Shown here piece after piece: positions 27,284-36,511 of a stretch of 64,000 nt of DNA (position 1 is its first letter; every line of letters starts with the position of its first letter). Origin of the DNA: Salinimonas marina (GTDB taxonomy: Bacteria > Pseudomonadota > Gammaproteobacteria > Enterobacterales > Alteromonadaceae); assembly GCF_015644725.1 (NCBI RefSeq), contig NZ_CP064795.1:2850501-2914500 (forward strand). Direction: 5' to 3'. The position numbers and the translations under genes are program-made. Below the pieces are notes generated by a model. The model was given only the letters and a program-made list of their open reading frames with translations. It did not search any database and was not told the DNA's origin.

Positions 27284-27803
27284 AGCTGGTCAAGTCTTCC
27301 GCCAGCACCTCATCAGACTTTTTGCCTACCCGCTCTAATAACACGGCACCGCTGGCATTATCCACCGTCAGGATAAAATCATCGTCGCTGGTCAGGCCAA
27401 AAAACAAGGTTTCTGGCTGGCGCAGGCGACGTTTCATTAAAATATGACCTATCAGATTTTCCTGCAAACGCTCAAAATCAGTGGCGCTTAATACCTGTAG
27501 CAGATCGCACTCGCCCCGATCTGCCGCCGCGGGGAGATTTTCTGAAAAATAGCGGGTGAAATATTCGCAGTACTGCGGGTTAAGCTCAATTTCCAGTGCC
27601 TGTTCAAGTTTTGCAAACGATAACGTCTCTGTCTGCTTTACCGGCTGCCATGTCACCCACTCCCCTTCGGCAACCTCGCGCTGATAACACGGCGAGGGCC
27701 ATGCGCTATCGTACTGCACCTGCAACGGGGTTTGCTGCTGTTCGGCCAGGTTCAGCAACTTAGAAATATAGTTATCAAGTGCGGTATTAATAGATTGCGC
27801 CAT
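27249..27803 (-). CDS. syd: SecY-interacting protein Syd
   Basis: A 184-residue cytoplasmic protein. Matching E. coli Syd are SPCYQ, VTWQPVKQTETLS, the core FERLQENLIGHILMKRRLR, and the C-terminal DLTSFIQQLEP. Syd binds SecY and is thought to check translocon quality. It diverges from queF across about 100 bp, the same arrangement as in E. coli, where csrB and yqcC lie on its other side. Here the alginate region separates them. Confidence 0.9.
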   Translation of the reverse strand: MAQSINTALDNYISKLLNLAEQQQTPLQVQYDSAWPSPCYQREVAEGEWVTWQPVKQTETLSFAKLEQALEIELNPQYCEYFTRYFSENLPAAADRGECDLLQVLSATDFERLQENLIGHILMKRRLRQPETLFFGLTSDDDFILTVDNASGAVLLERVGKKSDEVLAEDLTSFIQQLEPRLPA

Positions 27804-27904
27804 AGCTCATCTTCCATATTGTTCAAAGGGCGGTTGAATCGCAAAGTTGTGTGATTCAGGGTATTATTTGGATCTGCACCTAGTTTACGTTTGAAGTGGT
27901 AGTA

Positions 27905-28744
27905 ATGACAAATACAGCCTCACCCAAATTGCCTGAAAACTTGTCGCTTGGCCAGGCCGTGGAATACGAAGCCTTTTACAAGCCGGAGCTATTGCAAGGG
28001 GTGCCCCGGGCGCTGAGTCGCCAGCAACAACATATTGATGAGCAAAACCTGCCCTTTTCAGGTATCGATACCTGGACCGGTTATGAACTGTCATGGCTCA
28101 ACGCTAAGGGTAAGCCGCAGGTGGGTATTCTGGAGTGCCACGTACCGGTAAGCTCGGCGAATCTGATTGAGTCCAAGTCGTTCAAGCTGTATCTCAATAG
28201 CTTTAACCAAACCCGATTTGAGTCGCGCCAGCAGGTAGAAACGACCTTAGCGCAGGATTTAACCGCCTGTGCCGGCGAGTCGGTGCAGGTTCAGGTATTT
28301 TTGCCTGGCCAGTTTGACCGTTTTGCCACCCGTGAACTGCAAGGCACGGTCATCGACGACTTAGATATTGAAATTTCCAGTTACTCCCCGAACCCGTTGC
28401 TGCTTACCACTACCTCCAATGCGGTATCTGAAACCCTGGTGAGCCACCTGCTCAAATCTAATTGTCTGATCACCAGCCAACCTGACTGGGCCAGTATTCA
28501 GATCCGCTATCAGGGTCAGGCTATTGAGCATGAAAGCCTGCTTCGCTATCTGATTGGCTTTCGCCAGCATAATGAGTTTCATGAACAGTGTGTTGAACGT
28601 ATTTATTGCGATTTACTGGCGCTCCCCGGGATGCAGAAACTGACGGTACTGGCACGCTACACCCGCCGTGGCGGGCTGGATATCAATCCGTTCCGTTCCA
28701 ACTTTGAGGCCCCCTACCCCAATTATCGCAACGCCCGACAATAG
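27905..28744 (+). CDS. queF: NADPH-dependent 7-cyano-7-deazaguanine reductase
   Basis: QueF reduces preQ0 to preQ1 in queuosine synthesis, a rare nitrile-to-amine reduction. The 279-residue protein is the long two-domain (YqcD) type. The NADPH motif is ESKSFKLYLNSFNQTRF (residues 89-105); the catalytic cysteine is C187 and the acid D194 (SNCLITSQPDW), offset by 3 from E. coli C190/D197. I choose ATG 27905, although an in-frame GTG lies 9 nt upstream. A small inverted repeat GCCCGAC/GTCGGGC (28733-28750) spans the stop. Confidence 0.95.
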   Translation: MTNTASPKLPENLSLGQAVEYEAFYKPELLQGVPRALSRQQQHIDEQNLPFSGIDTWTGYELSWLNAKGKPQVGILECHVPVSSANLIESKSFKLYLNSFNQTRFESRQQVETTLAQDLTACAGESVQVQVFLPGQFDRFATRELQGTVIDDLDIEISSYSPNPLLLTTTSNAVSETLVSHLLKSNCLITSQPDWASIQIRYQGQAIEHESLLRYLIGFRQHNEFHEQCVERIYCDLLALPGMQKLTVLARYTRRGGLDINPFRSNFEAPYPNYRNARQ

Positions 28745-28814
28745 TCGGGCAAAACCAGCCAACCTGTGCCACAATTAATCATAGATACTAAACTCATTGG
28801 GAATCAAAGCATTA

Positions 28815-30322
28815 ATGAATTCTAGTCAGCTTCAGTCGTTGCAGCAACACAATGAAATGCTTGCTCAATTCGTTATCCGGCTGTCACGATTCTTCGAAGG
28901 CTATTCGGCTGATATTGATAACGAATTGCAAATTTTGCGAGGCCATTTGGCCGGTACGCCTAACTTCTCCCTCGCCACCGTCAGTATTGGCAAACTGGAC
29001 AAGTTATTTCAAAGTGATATTAAAAATGTACGGCGCTATACCGCCAGCAGCGTGAGCATGGTGGAACACAGCATCCGTAACCTGCAGCAGCGCTATCAGA
29101 ACGATAACGCGTTTAAAGCCCAGTGCGCTTCGGTGTTAAACCTGGCCAGTCAGCCAACCGAGACCCTACCGGCATTGTTACGGGTGTGTTTGAGTGGCTT
29201 TTCATTACTTAAGCAATTACCCGTGCAACCGGCTACGGCCTCCCAGCCTGCTTTATCGCCTTTGTCGAATGACGTTGCCCAATCTCTGCAACACGAGTTG
29301 CAGCAATTACTGGAAAGCTACAGTCAGCTGCAACCGGACAATCTGCAGCTGGACAAATTGCGGGACCGGTTAATGGCCGGGCTGGATGACAATGATCTCC
29401 TGCAGGCCTGTCTTGGTATTTTACGCCTGATTGTTAAAGACTCCATGGGCGAAGCCGCCATGTCCGGGGAGGTTATCCAAAGCCTGCACGACGCACTGGG
29501 AAGCCTGAATCAGGATGTCGGAAAGAGCATCAAACATACTCAGCAAGCCTTTTCACTTCGTCAGCAGCACGATGCCACGTTCAAGCAGCAACTGCATCAG
29601 ATTGAAGATGTAGTGGCAACCGATACTTCAATAGAAATGCTGAAAAGCCAAACCCAGCATTATCTTGACCAAATGGCCTCTACGCTTGCTCTGCGTGAGC
29701 AGAAAGAGCAAACCGAGCAACGTACGGTCATGACGTTGTTAAGCAGCATGCAGCGCCAGGTGAGCGCCCTGGAAGCACAGGCTGAGGATTACCGGAAAAA
29801 GCTCAGCCAGCAACACAGTGCGATGTACACCGATGCCCTCACCGGCTTACCTAACCGGCTGGCCTACAATGAAAAAATCAACATTGTGCGACCGCGGGCG
29901 TGCCCTGACAAACACCCATTGTGCATGGCGATTCTGGACATTGACCACTTTAAAACGATTAACGATCGGTTTGGGCATGCCGCCGGCGACAAAACCCTGC
30001 AGATTGTGGCTCAGCAATTACAAAAGGCACTCGATGATAACGGCTTTGTGGCGCGTTGGGGGGCGAAGAGTTTGTGTTCCTGTTTGAAAATACCCCGGTT
30101 ACGGGCCTGCACCACAAACTTGAGAAATTGCGAACCAGATTGATGGATCTGCCGTTTAAGTTTCGCCAGGAACGTATGGCTATCACCGCCTCATTGGGCG
30201 GGGCCATGTTTAGCGCCAAAGAAACTGCCGAGCAGGTCTTTGAGCGTGTCGACAAAAAGCTTTATGAAGCCAAACGCGCCGGTCGCAATTGTGTGGTTAT
30301 AGATGAGAATGGATGCGTATGA
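28815..30322 (+). CDS. diguanylate cyclase with N-terminal helical domain (one frameshift)
   Basis: The joined frames give 502 residues. About 330 residues are helical with no membrane segment and an unrecognised sensor region. The GGDEF domain then follows: ALTGLPNRLAYNEK, AILDIDHFKTINDRFGHAAG, then RWGGEEF and ASLGGAMF. GGEEF is active-site competent, so c-di-GMP synthesis is expected. The RxxD inhibitory site is absent (DDNG at that place). Frame is lost in a G-run (30058-30063) inside the GGEEF codons; one added G restores it. The stop codon overlaps the ppnN start by 4 nt, so the two genes are coupled. Start ATG 28815 is preferred over TTG 28797. Confidence 0.87.
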
Positions 30323-31682
30323 AAAAAGTGCAGTTAAACCCTGTTGGCTGGATGAGCCAGCTATCACAGGTGGAAGTCACCCAACTTCAGGATACCACTC
30401 ACAGCGTGCTGTACGATGTTTTTCGAAACTGTTGTCTGGCGGTGCTTAACAGCGGTGTGGATGAAGACAACTACGAATTGCTGTTTGCCCCGTATCAGGA
30501 TTTTGATGTGAAACTGGTGCGCCGCGAACGCGGGGTGAAAATTGAACTGATCAACCCCCTGAAGTCGCATTTGTCGACGAAAAGCTGATGCGTGGGGTGC
30601 ACGAGCACCTGTTCGCCGTACTGCGCGACATGTTATTTATGGGCAACAAACATGCCTTTGTGCATGCGCCGTCCACCGTAGACAGCCTGAGTACCACCGA
30701 CATTGTGTTTGATATGTTACGGCACGCCCAAGCCCTGCAAGGCAATGACGAGCTCAATACCATTGTGTGCTGGGGTGGCCATTCCATTAAACAACACGAA
30801 TACCAGTACACCAAAGAGGTAGGGTATCAACTGGGTCTGCGCGAGATGAACATTTGTACTGGCTGCGGCCCGGGTGCGATGAAAGGGCCAATGAAAGGCG
30901 CGGCCATCGGGCATGCGAAACAGCGCTGCAATCATGGTCGTTATATAGGTATTTCAGAGCCCAGTATTATTGCTGCCGAGCCACCTAATGCGATTGTAAA
31001 TGAACTGATCATTATGCCCGATATCGAAAAGCGGCTAGAGGCGTTTGTGCGCTTTGCCCATGGTATTGTGATTTTCCCCGGGGGCGTGGGCACCGCCGAA
31101 GAATTGTTGTATTTACTGGGTATTCTGATGAACGAGCGCAATGCGCAGCAGCCCATACCGGTCATCCTGACCGGGCCCAAAGGCAGTGAAGCCTACTTTG
31201 AGGCCATTGATGAATTCATCGGTGCGACCCTTGGCGAACAGGCGCAAAGCAAATATCAGATTATTGTGGATGATGCTCAGGAAGTAGCACGCACCCTGGC
31301 TGCCAACAAAACCAAAACCAAACAGTACCGGCGTGCGGTGGGCGATTCGTTTAGTTTTAACTGGTCATTAAAAATCGATGAACCGTTTCAGGTGCCGTTT
31401 GTGCCAACCCACGAATCGATGGCCGCCTTACAACTCCATCAGGAGCAGGATAGGGCCAGCCTTGCAGTGGTGCTACGACAAGCCTTTTCCGGCATCGTTG
31501 CCGGCAATGTAAAGGCCGAAGGCGTTCGCCAGATAAGAGAAAAAGGCCCGTTTAAATTACAGGGTGACATTCGCCTTATGGAGCGCATAGACACCCTGCT
31601 GGAGTCGTTTGTGGCCCAGCAGCGGATGAAGTTGCCTGGCTCAGAATACGTGCCCTGCTATACTATTTCCAAAGGTGACTGA
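30319..31682 (+). CDS. ppnN: nucleotide 5'-monophosphate nucleosidase PpnN (one frameshift)
   Basis: PpnN (YgdH) cleaves nucleoside monophosphates to base and ribose 5-phosphate; in E. coli it is stimulated by (p)ppGpp and affects persistence. The joined frames give 454 residues, equal to the E. coli protein. Visible are [32 protein letters not shown], the LOG-family motif [20 protein letters not shown], and [10 protein letters not shown] with [13 protein letters not shown]. Frame is lost at a C-run (30555-30559) where [16 protein letters not shown] should continue; one added C restores it. It overlaps the cyclase gene by ATGA. In E. coli ppnN also lies beside queF. Confidence 0.92.
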
Positions 31683-31767
31683 CGCATTCATTTACGATTT
31701 TATCATTCCTTCTTTACACGCTTTTAAGCTAAAATGACGGGGTCTTCTTACTAACAAGTGATTAAGG

Positions 31768-32142
31768 ATGAATAAAAAGGTAACCCGGCTGATTTTTTTT
31801 GGCGCGGCGGCTTATGCCCTGTTCGCATTTCTGGTGATCTCATTTTATCCAGACAAGCCAGAAAACATGGATTGGCAGGACCGGGAAGAATACAACAAAG
31901 TGCAAATTACCAAGTTGCGGCTGGGCGCCACCCGTGAAGAAGTGTTAGCGCGGCTGGGCTCACCCGATATCACCGAAGCCAAAATGGACCGCTCAACCTC
32001 TATCCAGGTTATGTTTTATCGTACCCAACATGTTCGGGCGGACGGCTTAACCACCCAGGATGAGTGTACCCCTTTGCTGTTTGAAAATGATCAGTTGATT
32101 GCGTGGGGAGAAGGCGCTTATCAAAGCTATCTTAAAAGTTAG
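31768..32142 (+). CDS. DUF3192-like membrane-anchored protein
   Basis: A 124-residue protein with an N-terminal hydrophobic anchor (about residues 6-26) and no lipobox cysteine. The soluble part repeats the blocks of the lipoprotein at 26389: WQDREEYNKVQITKL, EEVLARLGSPDI, FYRTQ and DGLTTQDECTPLLF, then IAWGEGAYQS. The two are clear paralogues with different anchoring. The pattern GATREEVLARLGSP is BamE/OmlA-like. AAGGATGAAT precedes the ATG closely. Function unknown. Confidence 0.75.
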   Translation: MNKKVTRLIFFGAAAYALFAFLVISFYPDKPENMDWQDREEYNKVQITKLRLGATREEVLARLGSPDITEAKMDRSTSIQVMFYRTQHVRADGLTTQDECTPLLFENDQLIAWGEGAYQSYLKS

Positions 32143-32150
32143 GACACGGC

Positions 32151-33806
32151 TTGGTTGAATCTGCCTACAACACGCTACTTCAGCAAAGTCAGCGGGCCAG
32201 CGCTGCCCTCATCCGTCAGGGCAGCCTGTTAAATGTGGCCAGGACCGGGCTGTCGATGGGCAAACAGATCGTAGAATTTGCCCGCCATCACCCCCAAGCG
32301 GCGCTAGTGGCGGTGAACGCCATCCGGCAGGAATCTTCACTAACCCACCCGCTGCCTTTGAAAACCGCCTTGATGACCGCAATTCTGGGGTTACGCACCC
32401 AGCTCAATGATCATTATTTACAACATCTGACCGGGGCCACCTTCACCTTATTCACTGCCGCCACCTATCATCGTGACACCCGAACCATACACTTTGATAC
32501 CACCGTATTGCAGGGGCTGAAAAAACACCTTACCGGGCCGCAACTGGGTCTGTGGCGCACCCTGTTTGCGGTCAGCAAAGTGGTTGGGCAGCCAAACTTT
32601 TATCGCTATCTGCAAAACCCGGCGATAAATTATCCTCAGTGGTGGATGATTTGCTGCGCGCATCTCAGCGTACATTTTTCGTTTAGTTTTTTTGAGGCTC
32701 TGAGACCGGTAGCACTGGCCAGCCCTTCTGCGTATGAGCCGATTATCCGTAGCTGGCTGACCTTTCCCGGCGATTACTGGCCAGGGGGACAGGCAGCGGA
32801 TGATAATGGCAAACACACCATAGTATTTAAAACTCAGAGTCATTATGCGCTGAGCTGCGGCGCTCAGACCGAAGCCTTAAACTGGCAGGCATCAGTGCCC
32901 CGGCCCCCAATTCATTATATAAGGTTTGCCCAGTGGTGTAGCCTTCACGATGCCGCCAAAGATGATCAGCAACAAATCAACGCCTTCAAATTCGAGGGAC
33001 GCCGGTACCCGGTCAGTCACCCCCCTGCCGCCATTCTTAATATTGTGAGCATGCTTCGAAACAATGATGTGAATATCAACAAATTGAGTGACCAGGTGCA
33101 ACTTGAACCGGCGTTTGCCGAGGCTTTGAAACAATCTGCGGCCATGGACAATCGTCTGAAACTGCCGGTAAAAGAAGTGAAACAGGCCATTTTAACCTAT
33201 GGCACTGAACGGGTGGGCGACATGCTGGTGCTCGAAGCGCTTATGCAACGCCTTAATCAGCATTACTTTCCGCTGGGCCGTTGCTGCCAGAATCTGTTGG
33301 TGGTCAGCGCCAACCTGGCCTCGCTGATTGCCGCGCAAGTGAATAGCCGGTTGTCCTCGCAGGGGGCAGCGCTGGTGAGCAGCTTTGCCCTGGCACCGAT
33401 TTTTTCGTTACCGGCATTAAAGGTACTGCCGCGACTACCCCACCATGAGTATGCGCTGCATAACATCAATACCCTGTTACGCTTAAAATCCACGGACTCG
33501 ATGGTAGACTATGCAGCCCGTTTGGCGGCTAACTGGCATCAACCGGCTTTGCATCAGGCGATTATCCGTCAGTTTGGTAAAGAGCCTGACCAGGCAAGCC
33601 CGGGCGTGCTTAAGGAGTTTGCCATTATTTCTTTGAGCTTATTGTTAAGCCGTAAGTGGCTATTGGTCCCTGGCGAAATGGATCCCGACTCCATCAGGGC
33701 TTTACGTCAATGCTTGCAATTACTCGGGCTGAAACCGGCTGTGGTCAGCGAGTTGCAAAACAGTGTCAGCGCCTTATTAACATCGCCATTACCCTATCGG
33801 TTATAA
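32151..33806 (+). CDS. HDOD-like domain protein
   Basis: A 551-residue cytoplasmic protein starting at TTG 32151 with an AGGA site before it, 8 nt after the DUF3192 gene. Residues about 290-480 follow the HDOD layout: PPAAILNIVSMLRNNDVNIN, then KLSDQVQLEPAFAEALKQSA, then the AILTYGTERVGDMLVLEALM block. The N-terminal 280 residues are mostly helical and not recognised. HDOD proteins act in regulation, often next to GGDEF modules, and a cyclase gene lies 2 kb upstream. No catalytic HD pair is evident. The role is unknown. Confidence 0.7.
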   Translation: MVESAYNTLLQQSQRASAALIRQGSLLNVARTGLSMGKQIVEFARHHPQAALVAVNAIRQESSLTHPLPLKTALMTAILGLRTQLNDHYLQHLTGATFTLFTAATYHRDTRTIHFDTTVLQGLKKHLTGPQLGLWRTLFAVSKVVGQPNFYRYLQNPAINYPQWWMICCAHLSVHFSFSFFEALRPVALASPSAYEPIIRSWLTFPGDYWPGGQAADDNGKHTIVFKTQSHYALSCGAQTEALNWQASVPRPPIHYIRFAQWCSLHDAAKDDQQQINAFKFEGRRYPVSHPPAAILNIVSMLRNNDVNINKLSDQVQLEPAFAEALKQSAAMDNRLKLPVKEVKQAILTYGTERVGDMLVLEALMQRLNQHYFPLGRCCQNLLVVSANLASLIAAQVNSRLSSQGAALVSSFALAPIFSLPALKVLPRLPHHEYALHNINTLLRLKSTDSMVDYAARLAANWHQPALHQAIIRQFGKEPDQASPGVLKEFAIISLSLLLSRKWLLVPGEMDPDSIRALRQCLQLLGLKPAVVSELQNSVSALLTSPLPYRL

Positions 33807-34021
33807 CGACAATTTCACCGGCGCCAGCAGCAATTGCATTCTGTACTAGGCGTAATGCCTGTGTTGTTATAAAATATGCGCGATTTTGGTCAGTGATGCG
33901 CTACGCTTTGTCTAACAAACAACCGGATTAAGTGTAACCCTGTTCATCACGCTATAGCCTGTAGTGCTACTCCAAGAAACCTAACTCAACAGAAACGAAA
34001 ATTACCAGAGGATCCCTCCAC

Positions 34022-35029
34022 ATGACTCAGCAACATATTACGGTCATTCGCGGCGACGGTATCGGTCCAGATATCATTGATGCCACCACTAAAATTCTGG
34101 ATAAAGTTGGCTGCAACTTTGCTTACGACTATGCTGATGCGGGTCTGGTAGCACTGGAAAACCACGGCGAACTTTTGCCTCAATCTACCCTGGATCTGAT
34201 TGAGAAAAATAAAGTTACCCTGAAAGGCCCACTGACTACACCCGTTGGCGAAGGCTTTACTTCTATTAATGTAAGCTTGCGTAAGCAGTTCAAACTTTAC
34301 GCTAACATTCGTCCGGTGTTGTCTTTAAAAGGCACCAAAGCCCGTTACGAAGACATTGATATCATTACTGTGCGTGAAAACACCCAAGGCATGTATTCTG
34401 GTCTGGGTCAGGTGGTATCAGAAGATGGTACTGAAGCCGAAGCAATGAGTAAAATTACTCGCGAAGGCGCTGAGCAAATCGTCACATTTGCCTATGAGCT
34501 GGCACGTCGTGAAGGCCGTAAAAAAGTGACTGCGGTCCACAAAGCGAATATTCTTAAATCAACTTCGGGTTTGTTCCTGAAAGTAGCCCGTGAAGTGGGC
34601 GAGCGCTATCCTGACATCGAAAGCACTGAGATGATTGTGGATAACACTTGTATGCAATTGGTTATGAACCCGCATCAATTTGACGTGATTGTTACCACTA
34701 ACTTATTTGGCGACATCATTTCTGATTTGTGTGCCGGTCTGGTAGGCGGCCTAGGCATGGCGCCAGGCGCCAACATCGGCCACGATTGCGCGATTTTTGA
34801 GGCCGTTCACGGCTCAGCCCCGGATATTGCCGGCAAAAATCTGGCAAACCCAACCTCGGTTATTCTGGCCTCAATCCAGATGCTGGAATATCTGAACATG
34901 GGCGACAAGGCTGAAAAGATTCGTTCAGCGCTAAAAGAGGTTATCGAGTCTGGTGATCGCACGACCCGTGACCTGGGCGGTCAGCATGGCACCACTGAGT
35001 TTACCGAAGCGCTGTTAGAGCGCCTGTAA
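34022..35029 (+). CDS. NAD-type isocitrate dehydrogenase
   Basis: A 335-residue member of the isopropylmalate/isocitrate dehydrogenase family. It starts ITVIRGDGIGPDIIDATTKI; the substrate loop TSINVSLRKQFKLYANIRP has the S-x-N-x-x-L-R signature of isocitrate specificity, and the metal-binding D-x-x-x-D site is in NLFGDIISDLCAGLVGG. The short length and lack of the NADP-binding insert favour NAD+ and the class found in many gammaproteobacteria beside or instead of Icd. It converts isocitrate to 2-oxoglutarate in the TCA cycle. AGAGGATCCCTCC before the ATG is a strong ribosome-binding site. A terminator follows, so it is monocistronic. Confidence 0.9.
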   Translation: MTQQHITVIRGDGIGPDIIDATTKILDKVGCNFAYDYADAGLVALENHGELLPQSTLDLIEKNKVTLKGPLTTPVGEGFTSINVSLRKQFKLYANIRPVLSLKGTKARYEDIDIITVRENTQGMYSGLGQVVSEDGTEAEAMSKITREGAEQIVTFAYELARREGRKKVTAVHKANILKSTSGLFLKVAREVGERYPDIESTEMIVDNTCMQLVMNPHQFDVIVTTNLFGDIISDLCAGLVGGLGMAPGANIGHDCAIFEAVHGSAPDIAGKNLANPTSVILASIQMLEYLNMGDKAEKIRSALKEVIESGDRTTRDLGGQHGTTEFTEALLERL

Positions 35030-35054
35030 ACACGGTCTTAAAGACTATGTGATC

Positions 35055-35081
35055 AAGAGCACCCAAGGGTGCTCTTTTTTT
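35055..35081 (+). terminator. terminator of the isocitrate dehydrogenase gene
   Basis: AAGAGCACCC-AA-GGGTGCTCTT followed by a further run of T is a strong rho-independent terminator 25 bp after the stop. Confidence 0.92.
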
Positions 35082-35224
35082 GTCTGTGCTGTGGTTTTTT
35101 AATTCGCACAGTAGCCTGCTGCCTGTTCTTTATCTGACCTTAAGCTCAGCTGATAACCGCACTACGCCAATTGTATGCTTAGGTGGCTATCCGGCAAACA
35201 TTACTTAGATAAGGAATCAATCCT

Positions 35225-35536
35225 ATGAAAACATTAAAGCAAACCTGGTTAACCCTGGTACTGACATTAGGTATGGCGATGTCTTTTACTCCTGCATTTG
35301 CGCAGCAAGACGACATCAGCCAGACCCTGGCGCAGCCCGCGCCTTTTGATCTCAATCATGCCTCGGTGGAGCAACTCACCCAGCTACCGGGCATCGGGCC
35401 GCGCAAAGCACAAGCGATTGTGGACTACCGAAATGAAATGGGCCGCTTTTTAGAGGTGGAACAGCTTACCGAAGTAAAAGGCATTGGCCAAAAGATGCTG
35501 GACAAAGTAAAAAGCCGGCTTTTTGTAGAAGAATAA
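35225..35536 (+). CDS. ComEA-like secreted helix-hairpin-helix protein
   Basis: A 103-residue protein with a Sec signal peptide (about residues 1-27, SFTPAFAQQ) and a tandem helix-hairpin-helix domain ([20 protein letters not shown], then [14 protein letters not shown] and [17 protein letters not shown]). Such ComEA-type periplasmic proteins bind double-stranded DNA and pull it in during natural transformation; whether this one does is not shown. It is followed by a hairpin shared with the convergent galU. Confidence 0.87.
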   Translation: MKTLKQTWLTLVLTLGMAMSFTPAFAQQDDISQTLAQPAPFDLNHASVEQLTQLPGIGPRKAQAIVDYRNEMGRFLEVEQLTEVKGIGQKMLDKVKSRLFVEE

Positions 35537-35556
35537 TTAGCCGCGCCTACCACGCA

Positions 35557-35580
35557 AACAGGCTCCCGAAGGAGCCTGTT
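35557..35580. terminator. hairpin between comEA-like gene and galU
   Basis: AACAGGCTCC-CGAA-GGAGCCTGTT, a perfect 10-bp stem between convergent genes; T-runs on both sides are short. Confidence 0.7.
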
Positions 35581-35615
35581 GTATACCTCACAAAATATGC
35601 TTGTGACGGTATCAA

Positions 35616-36509
35616 TTACAGATCAAGCGACGCCAGATACTGTTTAAAGTCGTTGGCTAAGTCGGGGTGACGCAGGGCGTATTCGACATTGGCTTTCATA
35701 TAGCCCAGCTTACTACCACAATCATGGCTTACACCTTTCATGCAGTAGGCATCTACCTGCTCAATACGCATCAATGAATCAATCGCATCGGTCAGCTGTA
35801 CTTCGCCGCCCGCACCAGGTGGGGTATGCTCCAGTAAGTCCCAGATCTTTTCAGAAAGTACATAACGACCCACCACGGCTAAATCAGAAGGCGCTTCTTC
35901 CAGCGATGGCTTTTCGACCATGTTATGAATTTTAGCGGAGTCGCCTGCTTCCACTTCTTCACCGTCCAAATCGGCAATACCAAATTTGGTGACATCCTGC
36001 TGTGCAACCTGCTCCACCATAACCTGGCTTACCCGGCTGGTATTGAATTTAGCCACCATATCCGCCAGATTGTCTTTTTCTGGATCGCTGGAAGCATCAT
36101 CAATCAATACATCAGGCAGCACCACGGCAAAGGGTGAGTCGCCCACTAACGGATGTGCGCAAAGAATTGCGTGGCCCAGGCCGGCAGCATGGCCCTGACG
36201 CACATGCATGATGGTGACATCTTTTGGACAGATTGACTGAACTTCTTCTAACAACTGACGCTTAACCCGCTTTTCCAGCGTTGCCTCTAGTTCGAAAGAG
36301 GTATCGAAGTGGTTTTCAATACTGTTTTTACTGGCATGAGTAACCAGAATAATTTCTTTAATCCCGGCCGCCACACATTCATTAACCACATACTGAATCA
36401 TCGGTTTGTCGACCACAGGCAGCATTTCCTTTGGAATTGCTTTAGTGGCTGGAAGCATGCGTGTGCCGAGTCCTGCTACAGGAATAACGGCTTTTTTTAC
36501 CTGACTCAT
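35616..36509 (-). CDS. galU: UTP-glucose-1-phosphate uridylyltransferase
   Basis: A 297-residue enzyme making UDP-glucose from UTP and glucose 1-phosphate. The nucleotide-binding motif [19 protein letters not shown] lies at residues 14-32, followed by [11 protein letters not shown] and the later [13 protein letters not shown]. It follows ugd after 2 nt on the same strand with an AAGGAAA site, so ugd-galU is an operon that yields UDP-glucuronate for surface polysaccharide. Confidence 0.96.
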   Translation of the reverse strand: MSQVKKAVIPVAGLGTRMLPATKAIPKEMLPVVDKPMIQYVVNECVAAGIKEIILVTHASKNSIENHFDTSFELEATLEKRVKRQLLEEVQSICPKDVTIMHVRQGHAAGLGHAILCAHPLVGDSPFAVVLPDVLIDDASSDPEKDNLADMVAKFNTSRVSQVMVEQVAQQDVTKFGIADLDGEEVEAGDSAKIHNMVEKPSLEEAPSDLAVVGRYVLSEKIWDLLEHTPPGAGGEVQLTDAIDSLMRIEQVDAYCMKGVSHDCGSKLGYMKANVEYALRHPDLANDFKQYLASLDL

Positions 36510-36511
36510 AA

